Origin: Holacanthus passer
Lineage: Eukaryota; Chordata; Actinopteri; Pomacanthidae
NCBI GenBank assembly: GCA_025331565.1
Contig: JAFREQ010000181.1
Location: forward strand, 310,001 to 374,000
Length of the DNA stretch: 64,000 nt
Reading direction: 5' to 3'
Below are positions 23,346-35,711 of the stretch, one piece after another (the stretch's first letter is position 1; each line of letters begins with the position of its first letter). The notes below the pieces were generated by a model. It made no database searches, was not told the origin of the DNA, and saw nothing but the letters and a program-made list of their open reading frames with translations. The position numbers and the translations under genes are program-made.

Positions 23346-25080
23346 TCATCAGGTTGGTGAGGTTCTCTAGCAGATTTAATGGCAATTCCTTCAATAGCCG
23401 GAGGTCAAATAAATGAGAAAATATGTTTTAAAATATATGTTTATTATTGGACACACCTATCGACAGGACAATACAATTTGTCTGTGGTTAAAGTTGTGGA
23501 ACTATCATGGCCATGCTTTAAATAAAAATCTGGTTGACTGTTGATAGAAAAAGGGAAACTAACAGCTGTGTTCCCATGTAAGGCATGATTCTGATCATGC
23601 TCAAGAAAAACAACAACATGAAAAAACACAATGCTGACTGATGGTAGGAAATGGGAAAATGAATCGCAGTCTCCTGTGGTAAAGTCCATTGTTTTGTTGA
23701 CCCATCCATTCACCCCGACCTTCTCCCCATGCACTTTGTTGCTTTATAACAATGTCACCTGACTTCCTCTTTTCCTTCTGTCATAATTACAATGGTCACT
23801 GGAGGGCTTTACCTTTTGAACATAATGGGCACTGGCTGAAATAGCTGATGCTGTTTTTGTCTTGAACTCAGTACAACAGACCAACCAACATTGCCATCCC
23901 CAGAGCCACACCACTAGCATGGCTCCAAATATGAAGAGATATGTACTGTAAATAGTTTTATGTGTTTTTAGCATTCATAAAATATACATTCTTGCTAGTG
24001 GTATATGCAGCTGTGCTGTTCTTTAAAATGATTCTCCTCTCCATCTCCTCTAGGTTTTGCAGTAAACATTCAACATTTTGACACCCAGCACTGTACAGAT
24101 CCACTGTCGATGCCAGCCTTCAGGATTTTTGCAGCTCCTCATATTTGCCTAAAGGCACAGATCATGTTCGCTGATGTTCATGTTCATCTGCCCAAGGCAG
24201 TAGAATAATATTAGTTACAGAGGTTCAAATCTCCCCTTGCAGCCTCTTCAGTGACTGGTGGCTAATCTCATTCAACATTTCCAGCATGTGGAGTTCAGCA
24301 AAATTGCTATCTCCCTGTGGTTTCCAAGAAAACCTCCATCAAGCTATTTGATGGACACAAAAGCAGCAGTAGCATATAAAAAGCAAGAGAGCAAGAGTTT
24401 CTCCAGATGAGAAAATGCTCAGAGTTGTGCCTCAGTCAAAGCACGTCTTTTGGCCTCTGCTGCAGGAGATTGCCCCTGAATGGTTGGCTAACACGGGGGG
24501 AAATCATGGCTATTAAACCCAATGCAGGGACGCTGTCACAATGATGCATGCCACAAGTGATCGTGCCATCGTGCCTCTGTCTTCACTGTTTTATATATAT
24601 ATTTATATATGTATATATATCCAGTGTTCCAGCTTGTCTTGTCTTTGTCTGCAGGAGTTAATTTGATACATATCAGAGTGGCACTTGAGCTGGACATAAA
24701 ATATAAACATAGATGACGCATTTTTAAAAATCCGGCAGCCTTATTATAATTACATTTTTCTTTATGAAAGGATGATGGGGCAGGACTCAACAGTAAAGTC
24801 AAGAAGACAACACCAAAAGTCTGCACCCTGGATGCCACAAGAGTGGATCTACTCATATCTTCATCAGTACCAGGCACGCTCTCTCTGTCACCATCCTCAC
24901 CATCACCTCGTGGACCATCTTCAGCAGAGATGACACTGCAAGGTTGACCAGTCAGTTGCTCTGTCTGAAATATCTCAAAACATATTCAACAGATGGCAGA
25001 GGAATTTTGAATGGACATTCATGGTCGTGAATATATACATTTTTATATAAATGATTATATAATATAATATATAATAGGAA
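23346..25080. other. gene-free stretch
   Basis: No gene recognised. A (TA)-rich run lies at 24590-24620 and an AT-rich run at 25030-25078. Confidence 0.7.
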
Positions 25081-25174
25081 TACCTGCAGGACTGCTCTTT
25101 ATGAAAAGTGCCTTGAGATGACTTCTGTTGTGATTTGTCGCTAGATAAATAAAACTGAATAAAACTGAATTGGA
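25081..25174 (+). mobile_element. LINE/SINE 3' tail (GCCTTGAGATGACTT-type)
   Basis: GACTGCTCTTTATGAAAAGTG, CCTTGAGATGACTTCTGTTG and TGATTTGTCGCTAGATAAAT lead into AAACTGAAT repeated twice. This is the 3' end of a very common teleost retroelement (GTGATTTGGCGCTATATAAATAAA plus TTGAA repeats in most copies). The body of the same family is at 37062-37172 and a probable inverted tail at 51807-51880. Confidence 0.8.
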
Positions 25175-26659
25175 TTAGACTGCATTAGTTTTTGCTCAGT
25201 GGACCTGGCACCTGGCAACTAAGTCCATGTTGAATTGTATGCTTGTCTATAGATATATTCTCATGTTCTTCTGTTCTTCCACTAACTAAAGCACTCGTTA
25301 CAGCAGCAGTTCATTTGAATTAATTGTGCCAATTAAACAGTGTCTCTATTTTCCCTATAATTAGTAGCAAATGATATAATTTGTTCCAGGAAACGGCTTG
25401 AAAATTATGGACCCATCAAATAAAGTGTTATATTTCTTCCTTTTGATTTGACATGTGGGAGGACTAAATTTCAAAATGCAAGTTGATTTGTCAGTAATTA
25501 CTGCTGTGGAAGAAAATCTACACACACTTCTTTCCACCAAAACTGAAAGTTACACATAGCAACAAAATACAAAAGACATAACCACACTGTCATTAATGGT
25601 GGTCAGTCCCTGGTTTTGGCCATTATGTAAACTCCTGTAGTAAAATATTTTAATCTCAGGGTTCACTTGCTAGGTCTCTGTAGAGCTTTTGACCTAACCC
25701 CACAGCCTTTTCCAACACATGAATCTTTGGTCATGTGATATCAAATGTTTGTATGTGGGGAAGATCGTGAACCCTATGTTAAGTGAAAGATAGTAATTCA
25801 ACCTTGAGTTTGGCAAACAGGAACCAAGCAGTAATCAATCAGAATTATCCTTTAAATCCTGATTCACTCCAAAGCACAACCAACTAAATATGGAAATGTC
25901 ATGTATTTCTTTCTGTGGCGCTAGCATCACTGGCCGCAACAAGTTTCTATCCAGATTAAATCTGTTGGCTTGCTCCCACCAACAGGAAGATGTCAGGTCT
26001 TGACATCAAGACATTCAAGTCATCAAAATCAAACATGTTGAAAAGAATAGTGATAGTCCTCATGGACCAGGAGACAGGAGGTGAAAATTTTGCTCCCTGA
26101 CTCATCACAGGACCATCTGGTTGACTTGACACTCTCCAGTCTAAATAATGAGTCATGATGCCCACCAGTGGCTTTAATGAGGCCTGGCCCAGCTATACAT
26201 AGAGGCCAGGGAACAAGGCACAGCAAGGGTTGCATACTTCCTGAATCACTGACTGTCCCCGATGTACATCACAAAACAAATGTCAAAGTTTAGACCTTTA
26301 TTTTCCAACCTCACACACCTTTTTTTCAAAACTATTATCACCCTTAATTATAACACATCTCTATTATGTTTTGACTTTGGTACAGCCAGTTTAATAACTG
26401 CGTTGATTAGATCAACCTCCATTTTCTCCCTAAGGTGAAACCTGCCCTGGACACCTGAGGGAAACACAGTTGATGGAGCAGCATAATCAAACGCCAGCCA
26501 ACACGAAGCACAGACTTCTTGGACAGTCTGTTAGCACAAATAACTGCCCAGCAATTCATATAATTTGTCTTAATTCTGCATAACTATAAACAATAATTAA
26601 ATTTCATGATTTCATGAGTTTTAAAAATTCATCCCCTGTACAGTTGTCATGAAGGGGGA
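25175..26659. other. gene-free stretch
   Basis: No gene or named repeat recognised. Confidence 0.7.
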
Positions 26660-26862
26660 AATAAGCTACACAGACCAAAACCACTTTGTAACATGCTGTA
26701 AACATGTTTATTACTGCTGTAAAATTAGGCATTTTAATATGGGGGTCTATGGGAGTTGACTCACTTTTGGAGCCAGCCTCGAGAGGCTGTTCATGGAACT
26801 GCTGTTTTTGACACTGTTGTTGGCTTCATTTTTCAGCCCGGAAGGTTGCTGCTTTAATGGAA
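26660..26862. repeat. dispersed teleost repeat (GGGGGTCTATGGGAGT-type)
   Basis: AACATGCTGTAAACATGTTTATT, CATTTTAATATGGGGGTCTATGG, TTTTGGAGCCAGCCTCGAGAGG and GGCTTCATTTTTCAGCCCGG occur in the same order as in a repeat common to many fish genomes. Class unknown, non-coding. Confidence 0.75.
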
Positions 26863-27098
26863 GCTACATAGGAGCACATACATATTGTATACACATGAAA
26901 TGCTGGAAATATGTAATGATGTCACTCTAAAGTCTTGACATACATGGCCTACACAAGCCAAAATCATGGACTTAAGAGCAAGCATGCCTTTACTTAACTC
27001 CTGCACATCCAGCCACTGTTGTTCTACAGCAGAAGAAATGAGGACGAACATATGTTGGTTTATGGCTGCTGAACCTCACACCTTCCCACCAAACTGAA

Positions 27099-27158
27099 CA
27101 CACACACACACACACACACGTACACACACACAAATGCTTCAAAGCAAAAATTCTAAAA
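27099..27158. repeat. (CA)n ending in the same 27-bp sequence as 22726-22752
   Basis: A (CA)n array interrupted by CACGTACA is followed directly by AAATGCTTCAAAGC and AAAAATTCTAAAA, identical over 27 bp to the flank of the CA array 4.4 kb upstream. The sequence then diverges on the right side, so only array plus flank are shared. Confidence 0.95.
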
Positions 27159-29493
27159 TGTGCCAGTTATTTTGAAAAAGTAACTTCACCCTGCTGAACA
27201 CTTTTAAAGCAATGGAGGTAAACTGTGTTTAACACATTCCTTCAAGGAGAATTTTGGTGCCATGGTGACTCCATGGGTCATGCTAACTTTGCACTCTGTT
27301 CTAGAGCTTCGGGCAAACAAGGATTCATGCAAAACGGCTTATAATGGGGCAAGCTATGCAAGCCTGCCACAGCTTTCCAAATAAACATGATTTTTAGATG
27401 AATCATTTCAAACGCTTATGACTGAGCCTGACCCAAAGCAAAGACAGAATGTAGCCCCTTTGGAATAGCCATTATTGCTAAATGCATGGATCCACATGAA
27501 TGTGTCCTGCTGTAAGACCAGATGTAGTATAGAAGATAGATAGATCTTATAGAAGAGACAGCATTGCAGGATCGCTGTAGTGTTTAACCAACCGAGTCAC
27601 TGATTTTTCATTATAGTGGTCTACCAAAAACATATGTAAATAACTGATTGCACCTTTGCTAAGAAAGGTGGCACACTTTGTTTAATGTCTGGAAAGCAGT
27701 AATTTTGAGTTTTGCAGTGAGAGTGTAGTGGATGAAATGTGTTTAGAACTGGTTTAGAAATGACACAAACGAGGTGTGCATTTCAAACACTGTGCTTACC
27801 TGACCACAACCAGCTGTGATGGTTGGTGTGTGTCAGAGGTCCAGGAGATTTTGGACTCATGGACTTTTAGCTCAGAAAGTTATATGCAGCAATGTTTTTC
27901 CTCCTTCCAAAATCAAGTGTGAAGGTGCTCTTTAAAGCTGGCATGCTGTGTCACGGCCCTCAGCATTCGCCAGCAACTCAGTTCATTTTCTTGAAGCTGT
28001 TTCTCTTCTCTTTCTTTGCTAAACTGAAACGGTATGTGAATGGGAAAATGCTTTTTGGACCGCAGGGGATTTTTTCATTGCAGTAGCAAAAATGACCACT
28101 GACCACTTTAGCTTTTCAGTTTGGAGCAGTGTAAGGGGAAATTGAAAAAAATGCACATTGGTGCAAATATTCTAACACTAGCATGTTAATATGCAGGTAC
28201 CAAACATGCATGCAAAAGATTGTTTGTTAAAGTGTGCATTTACAATTGTAACAAGTAAGTTAACATGCACACATTTGCCGTGGCAGCGTGATTTAGAGCT
28301 ATCCTGAAGTCTTGGACAAATGTGAATTATTGTAAGACTTGTTGAAGGTGCTAGTCAAGGGATCGTCACAGTTGTTTTAATTCATGTTCTGGGGACCCTG
28401 AAAGTCTGTACAGTGTTTCATTTGATAGTTTTTCTGTCAGTCTAAAGAGTTCAACAGACAGACTCGAGGCAAGCTGCTTGTGTAGCTACTGCTGTTCTGG
28501 TTAAATCTTATTTTTCAGTGTTTAACATAAGTTGCGGGTTAAGGTGAAATCAATATTTACAATTTTGATGAGATTATAAATGAGACAATGGGCCTGTACA
28601 CTTCTGTACAATGTGGACAGAACGTGCTTTCCAGGAATCAAGAAATAACTTGAACTCTAAGTGCGGAATAATTCATAGTCCTAACAAAGCAGTTTTTACA
28701 CTTTGGATGAGACGAGCCAGGTGTGTCATCAGTAACCATGTTCACATATCCTGCTCCTGCCAGGTAAAACATCTGGTAGAACAGATGGTCGTCAGGGTGA
28801 TGCAAAGAGAGTGGCTGCTCCTCTAATCACACACAAACCCACGCACACACTTTACACATGCTGCTTACAACCGCTTGAACCATGCACTGATCTTCACTCG
28901 TCTGCAGGCTGAGAATACCCAAAACACTGTAACATGGAAACACTCAGCAGCATTTATACACACACGCTCACTCAAACACACACAGATCAAATGGTGACTG
29001 AATGAATGATGTTGCTGCCTCTCTGTTAATTCTGATTCTCACCTTGTGTCTTTTCAGGTTTTATGCTTTTGAAACACAGAGGCAGAAGAGTTGTAATGAG
29101 CATAAGGCTTTAGTGTACAAACCAACACAAGATGTCATCCACCCCTCCACCGACCACTCTGTCACTCTCTAACTCTGTCACTCCCATCTTAATTTCGTGG
29201 CCTCTCTAGTTCTCTGGAGTCTGCTCAGCGCACTTTCTCTTCCCTTCATCTGTCTAACTCTATTTAGCTTGATCTGCTCATTTAGCTCCCTCTCTCAGTG
29301 GCAAACAGCTAATATGATATATGCAGCCTTTGTGATGTTGACAACATACTGCTAACCTGCTATTTCAAATATGTTTTCCACATTACTTTTGAAAGGGTGC
29401 TACTGCCGGAGGTGTTTGTGAACGCACAGGCACTTAAGAATCAACAGAATGCAAATGACTAAGTACATTATGAGGAATGAAAGGGACTTTTAA
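27159..29493. other. gene-free stretch
   Basis: No gene or named repeat recognised. CA-rich short tracts occur at 28828-28855 and 28957-28984. Confidence 0.7.
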
Positions 29494-29734
29494 ACGGTAA
29501 ATGGACTGCATTTATTTAGCACTTTTCTACCTCGACGGACAAAAGCTTTACAACTGGCCTCTCACACACACTCACACCACAATGGCAGTGAGGTTGCTGG
29601 CATGACCCTCAAGAGCAACTTGGGGTTCAGTGTCTTGCCAAATGACACAATGGTCTGAAGGACCCACAGATCAGTCTACCAAGCCAGAGTATAATGGATG
29701 ACCCGCTCTCCCTCCTGAGCCACATGCCGCCCAC
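29494..29734. repeat. dispersed teleost repeat (GGTAAATGGACTGCATTTAT-type)
   Basis: ACGGTAAATGGACTGCATTT, TAGCACTTTTCTACCT, AAAAGCTTTACAACTGG, AGAGCAACTTGGGGTTCAG, TGTCTTGCCAAATGACAC and CTCCCTCCTGAGCCACATGC follow, in order, a repeat present in great numbers in fish genomes. It looks near full length but diverged. Non-coding. Confidence 0.85.
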
Positions 29735-30040
29735 ACTTTTGGTATTATGGTTGTATATTATTATATATAGTCAGGTGTTCATTCAGTTTTCTGTGTGTAG
29801 TTCTAGTCTGAAGTACGCTTCAGTTCAGCTTTAGTGCTGAGGAATCGAACTTTGACCTTCCAGCATTTTAGAAGTTTACATCAAATTGTAGTATCATTGC
29901 AAAAATACAAATACAAAAGTAACATAAAAAATTAATCAATTTTGTTTTTTAGCTTCTACTATGGTAACTGAGGATATTTTTCTTGCTGCTGAATATAATA
30001 AGTATAGTCATTCTTGTTTTCATCAATGACGGAAAGCAAT

Positions 30041-30134
30041 AAAGTACATGTACTCAAATGTTGTACTTAAGGAATATTTTCATTTTATGCTATGTACATA
30101 CTATGTATATACTTCTGCTCCACTACATTTCAAA
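30041..30134 (-). repeat. dispersed teleost repeat family C, copy 2 (inverted)
   Basis: AAAGTACATGTACTCAAATG, TTGTACTTAAGGAATATTTTC and TTCTGCTCCACTACATTTC are the complement of the family at 17097-17223. It ends abruptly at about 30134, where the Tc1-type copy begins. Confidence 0.75.
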
Positions 30135-30570
30135 CAAACAATGTTTACTGACAACGGTTTTACAAAGTGTTTCCGAGTCTATGTATTAATCTCCTTTATA
30201 CAATCATGTGTTTGACAAAGTGTTGAACCTCTCTCCATCCTTTCTAGTGAACGACTGAGTCTTTCCAGGATGAACCTTTCATACCCAATCATGATGCTAT
30301 CACCTGTTACCAATGAACCTGTTTACCTGTGGAATGATCCAAACAGGGGTTTTTGGATCAGTCCACAACTTTCACAGTCTTTTGTTGCTCCTGTCCAACT
30401 TGTTCTTCAGAATAAGCAGATATTTACAAAATCAATGAATTTGATGAAATATAATATGAACTATATTGTCTTTGTGCTGTTGTGTATGCTTATATCAGAA
30501 AGGATTAGCAAAGTAACACATTCTTTTTTATGTGTGTTTTACAGAGCATCCCTGTACAACTCTGGGTTTT
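30135..30570 (-). mobile_element. Tc1-derived non-autonomous element, copy 1 (left end missing)
   Basis: It matches 62670-63181 nearly colinearly: AATCTCCTTTATACAATC, GACAAAGTGTTGAACCTC, CCAGGATGAACCTTTCATAC, ATCACCTGTTACCAATGAAC, TTTTGGATCAGTCCACAAC and ATAAGCAGATATTTACAAAA. The minus strand contains a Tc1-transposase-like peptide (ERFILERLSRSLERMERG, then KHFVKPLSVN) with one internal stop. The left terminal repeat is absent and the right one is only partly readable (GTTTTACAGAGC to CTGGGTTTT). The plus-strand 109-codon frame at 30270-30599 is an antisense shadow. Confidence 0.85.
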
Positions 30571-30819
30571 CAGATTTTATGTTAAAAGTTTACAGTTAAC
30601 ATTTATATTAAAACATATGATCAGTTTATAAATGCAGATTAAACTCAACCTTTTTGGCTCGTGAATTCATACTTGGGGCCCCATGTTACAGATGTCTATT
30701 AGTTGTTAGGAATTTCACTAAACTTCTCATCAGATTGCCTCAAGTGATTGTGGCATGAATTGGAGCTGAAAATGAAAATAAATCTGGGTGTTAAAAGAAA
30801 TGAAGGTGGAGAATTTGAA

Positions 30820-31560
30820 ATTGTAGGGGATTGTCAAACCAATTATGGACCACAGCCGGCCCGTGGAAACTGACAACAAATGTGGAGAACCCTGGCACCT
30901 TCCTCTGGTCATTAGGAATGAGGATGTCATGCAGGGTGTCAAGGAATCTGATAACATGGGTTGTGTTATATTTGGCTGAGAGTGGCATGGTGGTGAAGGA
31001 CACCATTCTGACCAATTGCAGCACAAATTGTGATGATGTCACCACCACGCTGCCCAGGAACATGGACAATGCTGCCTGATAATATTTGTTCTCTGTCATC
31101 TGTTTCTGATTGAGACCAACCTCATCAATGTATATTTATATAAACATGCTGGCCTGCAGCAGCATCAAGCTCCACGAGTGTATGACACGACCTGGAAAAA
31201 AGGCTGCAAACATCAGCCCGTACAGTGTAGCATAGTAATGCAGTAAACTGGAATACAGTACCAGCATTGAATTATGCTAATATATGAAATATAACTTATT
31301 TGTAAATATTCATAGCACAGTTGTTGAACTGTTTCAGCACTCTGTACAGCTGTTTTATTCGAAGTTGAGCCCAGTGTGGATAAACTTACCCGCTTCAAGC
31401 CATTGAATGTTGTGTTCTCAGTGATGATGTGGCGTTGAGCTGTCATAAAGTATGCTGTTGTTTGCAATGACTGTGTTTATGATGTGTTGTTCCTGTTCTT
31501 GTGTGAACAGGTGACCTCTTCCTCCTGTGGGGGGTCACCTTGAAATTCTGCATAAACAGG
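30820..31560 (-). pseudogene. IS630/Tc1-superfamily transposase relic, copy 1
   Basis: The minus strand reads, in order and over several frames, GGRGHLFTQEQEQHIINT (about 31500-31555), RHIITENTTFNGLKRVSLST (within 31213-31467, helix-turn-helix region), IKQLYRVL, ELDAAAGQ, YIDEVGLN (catalytic Asp codon at 31124-31126), then YNTTHVIRFLDTLHDILIPN and VVSFHGPAVVHNWF (within 30791-31099). This is the layout of the DDE transposases annotated in fish as IS630-like. They cut and paste DNA using three acidic residues. Here the WDNV block that should sit between VV and SF (near 30871) is deleted, so the second catalytic Asp is gone. Frameshifts and stops are many. The non-coding sequence to about 32310 may belong to the same element. 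It is a DNA-transposon fossil, not a host gene. Confidence 0.8.
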
Positions 31561-33289
31561 AGGCGAATGTTAAGGGTGCAAAATCTCCTTCTTATGAAAA
31601 AACTGTAACATCATACAGAGGGTAGGATTTGTCAGCTCTTCTCATTTCAAAATGTCCAGATGACACCTGCTACAGTGTAACAGCTCCATTTTGGCTGGAC
31701 CCTCTGACCAGCCACTTGTAGACTCAACCCATGGTTGATTACATGGTCGACCAAAGTGGCTTAGATCTCATCTGTGACAGTTCTCCAACCTATCCTCTCG
31801 CCACTCCTCGTCCTCTGTGTCCTCCTCCTCTTCCTCTTGCTCCTCCTCTTCCTCCTCCCTGGCTCTCTCTCTAAAATTGGCCTCCATCCTTGTACACACC
31901 AAAGAGCAAACTAGAATCATATTCATTATGTTCAAACTCTGATTTCTGAGTGATCGAATTGGTTACAGGTGTTTCACATGTGCTTTCTGGGGGCAGGTGA
32001 TTGATAATTGAGTTGCTTTGAGGTGTTTTAGTAGTAGTCTTTAGCAAACAACCCACACAGATGTTTAGTTTTGAATGATGCGTCTAATGTAGATTACCGT
32101 GTGTAGGTATTGGCAAAAAATGTGTTGTAGAATAACAAGCTTGTTAAGTGCAAAGCATACCTGGCCAATAGATAGGCCACGTAAATTACTGGTTTCAATA
32201 ACTGTGCCACAAGTACCAGTATTTGTGTCTTGGCAATTGCAAAGAACTGTAAACCAGCTGAGTAGAATATAAGCCAGTTCAGAGTGTACAGGTGGCACAG
32301 GTGAGTCGAACAACCCAGACAGCAGCTGCTACTTAACTCCTTAAACTTCCTTAATATTTCACTTTAATATTAGTCTCCCAAGTGGAAGCCCTTGACTGCA
32401 TCAGCAATTTTCCCATTCAGTCCTGTGCTGAGTCTGAGCTAACTCTCATCCAGACATTTGAGAGGCTTGACTTTTCACAGCAGATGAGAGTTTTCAAAAG
32501 AAAATATTAATGTAGTGAAGAGGGCTGTGGATAAGTCGGGGAAAAGTATATTTGCATTATTACCTGTGACTGTTTGACTGTGTGAGGCCTAGAAAAGATG
32601 ATTTGCGAGGCATGAATGCTTCTTTCTACCCCCAATCTCACCCCTTTCTCTCTTCTACACAATAGTCTAAATCACATCTGGACTCCTGCGGCTGTATTGT
32701 CAGGATGTGTTTCTGGTAATACAACATTTTGAGGTCATCTGAACACATGATGTAAACCTTTGCTCATACATAATAGATAATACCAGGATCTAATAGGAGT
32801 GGATGCGTGTTACTATTAGAAAGCAGACAGAGCCTGCAGTTCCTTTTAAAAGTAGTGTATGATTTATATATGCCATGTATGTTCATTTTCTAACAGAAGT
32901 AACATGGAGTCATAATTAGACTCTCTAAAACAGGCTTGGTTTGAACCAGTGGTCTTGGTCCAGAAACTAATCTTTGTATCCAGCACTTGTTTTAGTGAAA
33001 GGACACAACTACCTTTTCCATTTACTAATCATCATGTGCAAAAGATGTATCAGTCCATTTATCCAGATGATCTAAACTAATGTAATTAAAATTGAAAGTG
33101 AGTGCACCCGAAACATTAGTAATAATTTCTCATTACAAAGGAGACACACAAAACACAACAGCAAGTATGACAGGCCCTAGTTTTTCATGATGTTTCTGCA
33201 TTCTGAGATCTCAGTAGCTGGGTTGTGTTGGTGGTGGAGTGTTTTGAGACCCCTAGATGCTGATCATACAACCACAATGTTACTGGTTC
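31561..33289. other. gene-free stretch
   Basis: No gene recognised. A pyrimidine-rich CTCCTCTTC tract lies at 31798-31861. The portion to about 32310 may be the untranslated part of the IS630-like element. Confidence 0.65.
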
Positions 33290-33313
33290 CAGTACATCAG
33301 TACATCAGTACAT
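33290..33313. repeat. 8-bp tandem repeat, three units
   Basis: CAGTACAT occurs three times in a row. Confidence 0.95.
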
Positions 33314-33439
33314 TGAACCCTGACCAAAATAGCTTGTGGATTTCAGGACTACATGTTGTCAATCTAGGCAAGAAAAGTGAAAACAAATTGGACAATTGGT
33401 CTTTTCATTGCTTTCTCATGAAGCATGCTCAGTGTAGAT

Positions 33440-33665
33440 GTGGTTGGTCTGATATTGATTAGCCTGATGGCTGTAATGTGATGTCACTTCACCATGGTGG
33501 ACATTGGTGCTTGTGGTCATGAGAATGACGGTGGAAAGACTTCTGCAAGGAAGCCTTGATCTTCCAAGACCTGCCATCATTTCTGGCACCAGCATCACAA
33601 CACCATGTGTTCCTGGGAGAGTCAGTATTCCCACTGAATGTACACTTGATGTGGTCCTATCCAGG
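33440..33665 (+). pseudogene. Harbinger/PIF-type (HARBI1-like) transposase fragment
   Basis: The plus strand gives, across frames, LMAV then CHFTMVDIGACGHENDGG (about 33465-33525), and in another frame QHHVFLGESVFPLNVHLMWS YPG (about 33595-33660). This follows the conserved core of Harbinger transposases, which reads VDIGxxGxxSDGG, a spacer of about 30 residues, then YVFVGDEAFPLxxxLMRPYPG. Harbinger elements are DNA transposons with a DDE nuclease. The Asp of the GDxxF motif is Glu here (GES), a stop interrupts the upstream part and the frame shifts between the two motifs, so it cannot be active. Only about 75 codons of homology are visible and no terminal repeats were found. Confidence 0.75.
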
Positions 33666-33794
33666 TAATATATTATGTATAATACAATACTGTGAATATA
33701 TCATAAATATTACATTACATAATCATTGTATCAGAATAGGCAGAATAACAATAAAATGCAAACAGAAATCCTAGTGGTGGTGAGTGTACGTGAG

Positions 33795-33842
33795 AGAGCG
33801 AGAGAGAGCGACAGAGAGAGAGAGAGAGTGTGTGTGTGTGTG
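33795..33842. repeat. compound (GA)n-(TG)n microsatellite
   Basis: GAGA runs with GCGA breaks pass directly into (TG)n. Open frames of about 100 codons on both strands here are repeat artefacts. Confidence 0.95.
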
Positions 33843-35538
33843 CATGTAAGTGTGACAACAAAGGAGAAAAGGGGAGCTGTGGACCACATGCTGTATGCAT
33901 GTTGCTGCGATAATGAAGGCAAGGAGGATGACAGGATCAGATCTTGAGCAGTGGAGCTGATACCAAGTGAGTGTGAAGACACACAGAAAAAGGCAATACA
34001 GGCAGGACAATCTGGCGTTGGACATGAACCGTTGCTCACTCTGCAGGTGTGTGTATATCAGTGAGAGGGAGAGAGACAGAGGAAATAAGCAGAGAGACGT
34101 GCAAAATCTCAACTTGGTGAGGTCCACTGTTGTCTTACAATGAAAAGCAAACAGTTGTTCCTTGTGTACTTAGACAAAGCTAAGTTAATCTTACTCTACT
34201 GCGTAAGAAAAAATGTGGTCTCTTTGTCCTTTGCTCAAAAAAGAGGAAAACTCCTTCAGAGTATGTGCAATAATGGAGGTCTCACAACAGCGAGCAGGGG
34301 CATTGCACAGAGATGCTAGTTTGACTCTGTCTGCTGGTTTTACAAATGGAAGCTGAAACTGGGTCCACTGCTGAAGTTTCATACACAGGTGTGAAAACAT
34401 GAAGGATCCAGAGACACTAATGGCTCTCCTTTATCTACAGACCAAAGGAACATCTGGTCTCAGCCACCATTTTGAGTGGGACCCTGAGAAGACTGCAGAT
34501 GAATGTTTTTATCTTAATTAATATTATTCCTAAAACAGGCATTTAAAGCTTATTACACTCCAGAAATGGACTGACTGTGATCTCCCTTTAGGCTCAAATA
34601 TTGACATATAAGGTTACGCCTGCATTTCTGGAGGAATTGTCCAAAGTAGCCAATGTGGAACACCTATCAACAAAGTGAAGGTCAAAATTGGTTTTATGTA
34701 CAGAAACAAATCATGTGTCATCTGGTTGAAAGACCCTTGTACAATCTACAATTCTGTCCCTGCTTTATTATGGAGATATTGTATATATGCATGCTTCTCC
34801 TTTTAACTAAAAGCTCCTTGACTCTGTATATTACAATGTGTTCTGCTTTTCTCACACACCATTGCATCTTACACAAAACTAAAATGGTCCTCCTTGTTTA
34901 ATTATTAAGCTCTGCTGCAAACACAGCCCAGTTACCTCTGCTGTCTGGTTGAATTGAAACAGTAACAAAGTACAAAGTAAGGTCATGGGACATTTTAACA
35001 TTAGCTGTACCACTTGTTCTGGCGTGCTTTATTAAGCATGGCCTCTTGTTCTGGTGGCAGAACACATTCCACAGGTCACCTAGACATCTCCCAGGTTAGG
35101 CAACATATGGTTTTTACATGTGTTCTACTACCACACTTGAAGGTTCCGTTCTGAATTCAGCCCTTGTTGCTGTAACCTTGCGTAGTGACTCTCAGCTCAT
35201 CAGCTATAATCAAGGTGCTCCTAAGCAACGCACCGAGCCCCTGAACTGCTGCAGTGGAGCCGCTCAGTGTGTGGCTGGACTGGACAATGGTCCTGTGTTA
35301 AACAGAGTGTAAAGCAGGACTTAGCTGGACTAAAGCACAGAGTTTATTTATCTAAAAAGAAAGAAAGAAAGAACAAGAGAAATGGAGACGAGGAAGTGAG
35401 ATAATACAGAACAAGGCAGTTATGAGCTTTCCAGTAAAGAGCCCACAGGAGGTCAACTTGTTAAATAATGTGCCATCTATAGCTCTGTAGGAGGTGTTAG
35501 CCCAGGGGTTAAACTGCAGCTGGCTTTATTCATTTGCC

Positions 35539-35540
<2 letters not shown>
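33843..35540. other. gene-free stretch
   Basis: No gene or named repeat recognised. A GA-rich patch lies at 34058-34100 and an AAAG run at 35356-35372. Confidence 0.7.

Positions 35541-35576
<36 letters not shown>
35541..35576. repeat. (GT)18 microsatellite
   Basis: Pure GT run. Confidence 0.97.
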
Positions 35577-35578
<2 letters not shown>

Positions 35579-35711
35579 CTGAGATTGTTGCAGCACACAG
35601 CCAGGCTTCTTATTAACACCATAATCATGCTCCATTGTTATTTCCCAGTGACAAGTACTCGTAATTCATATTCATGCATTACGAGTTTTAGTAGCATCAA
35701 ATTTATTTAGT

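Noticed and set aside
30270..30599. 109-codon plus-strand frame
   Set aside because: Lies within the Tc1-derived element, opposite to the transposase remnant.
33715..34127. Three overlapping frames on both strands
   Set aside because: They cross the compound GA-TG microsatellite; no protein-like segment.
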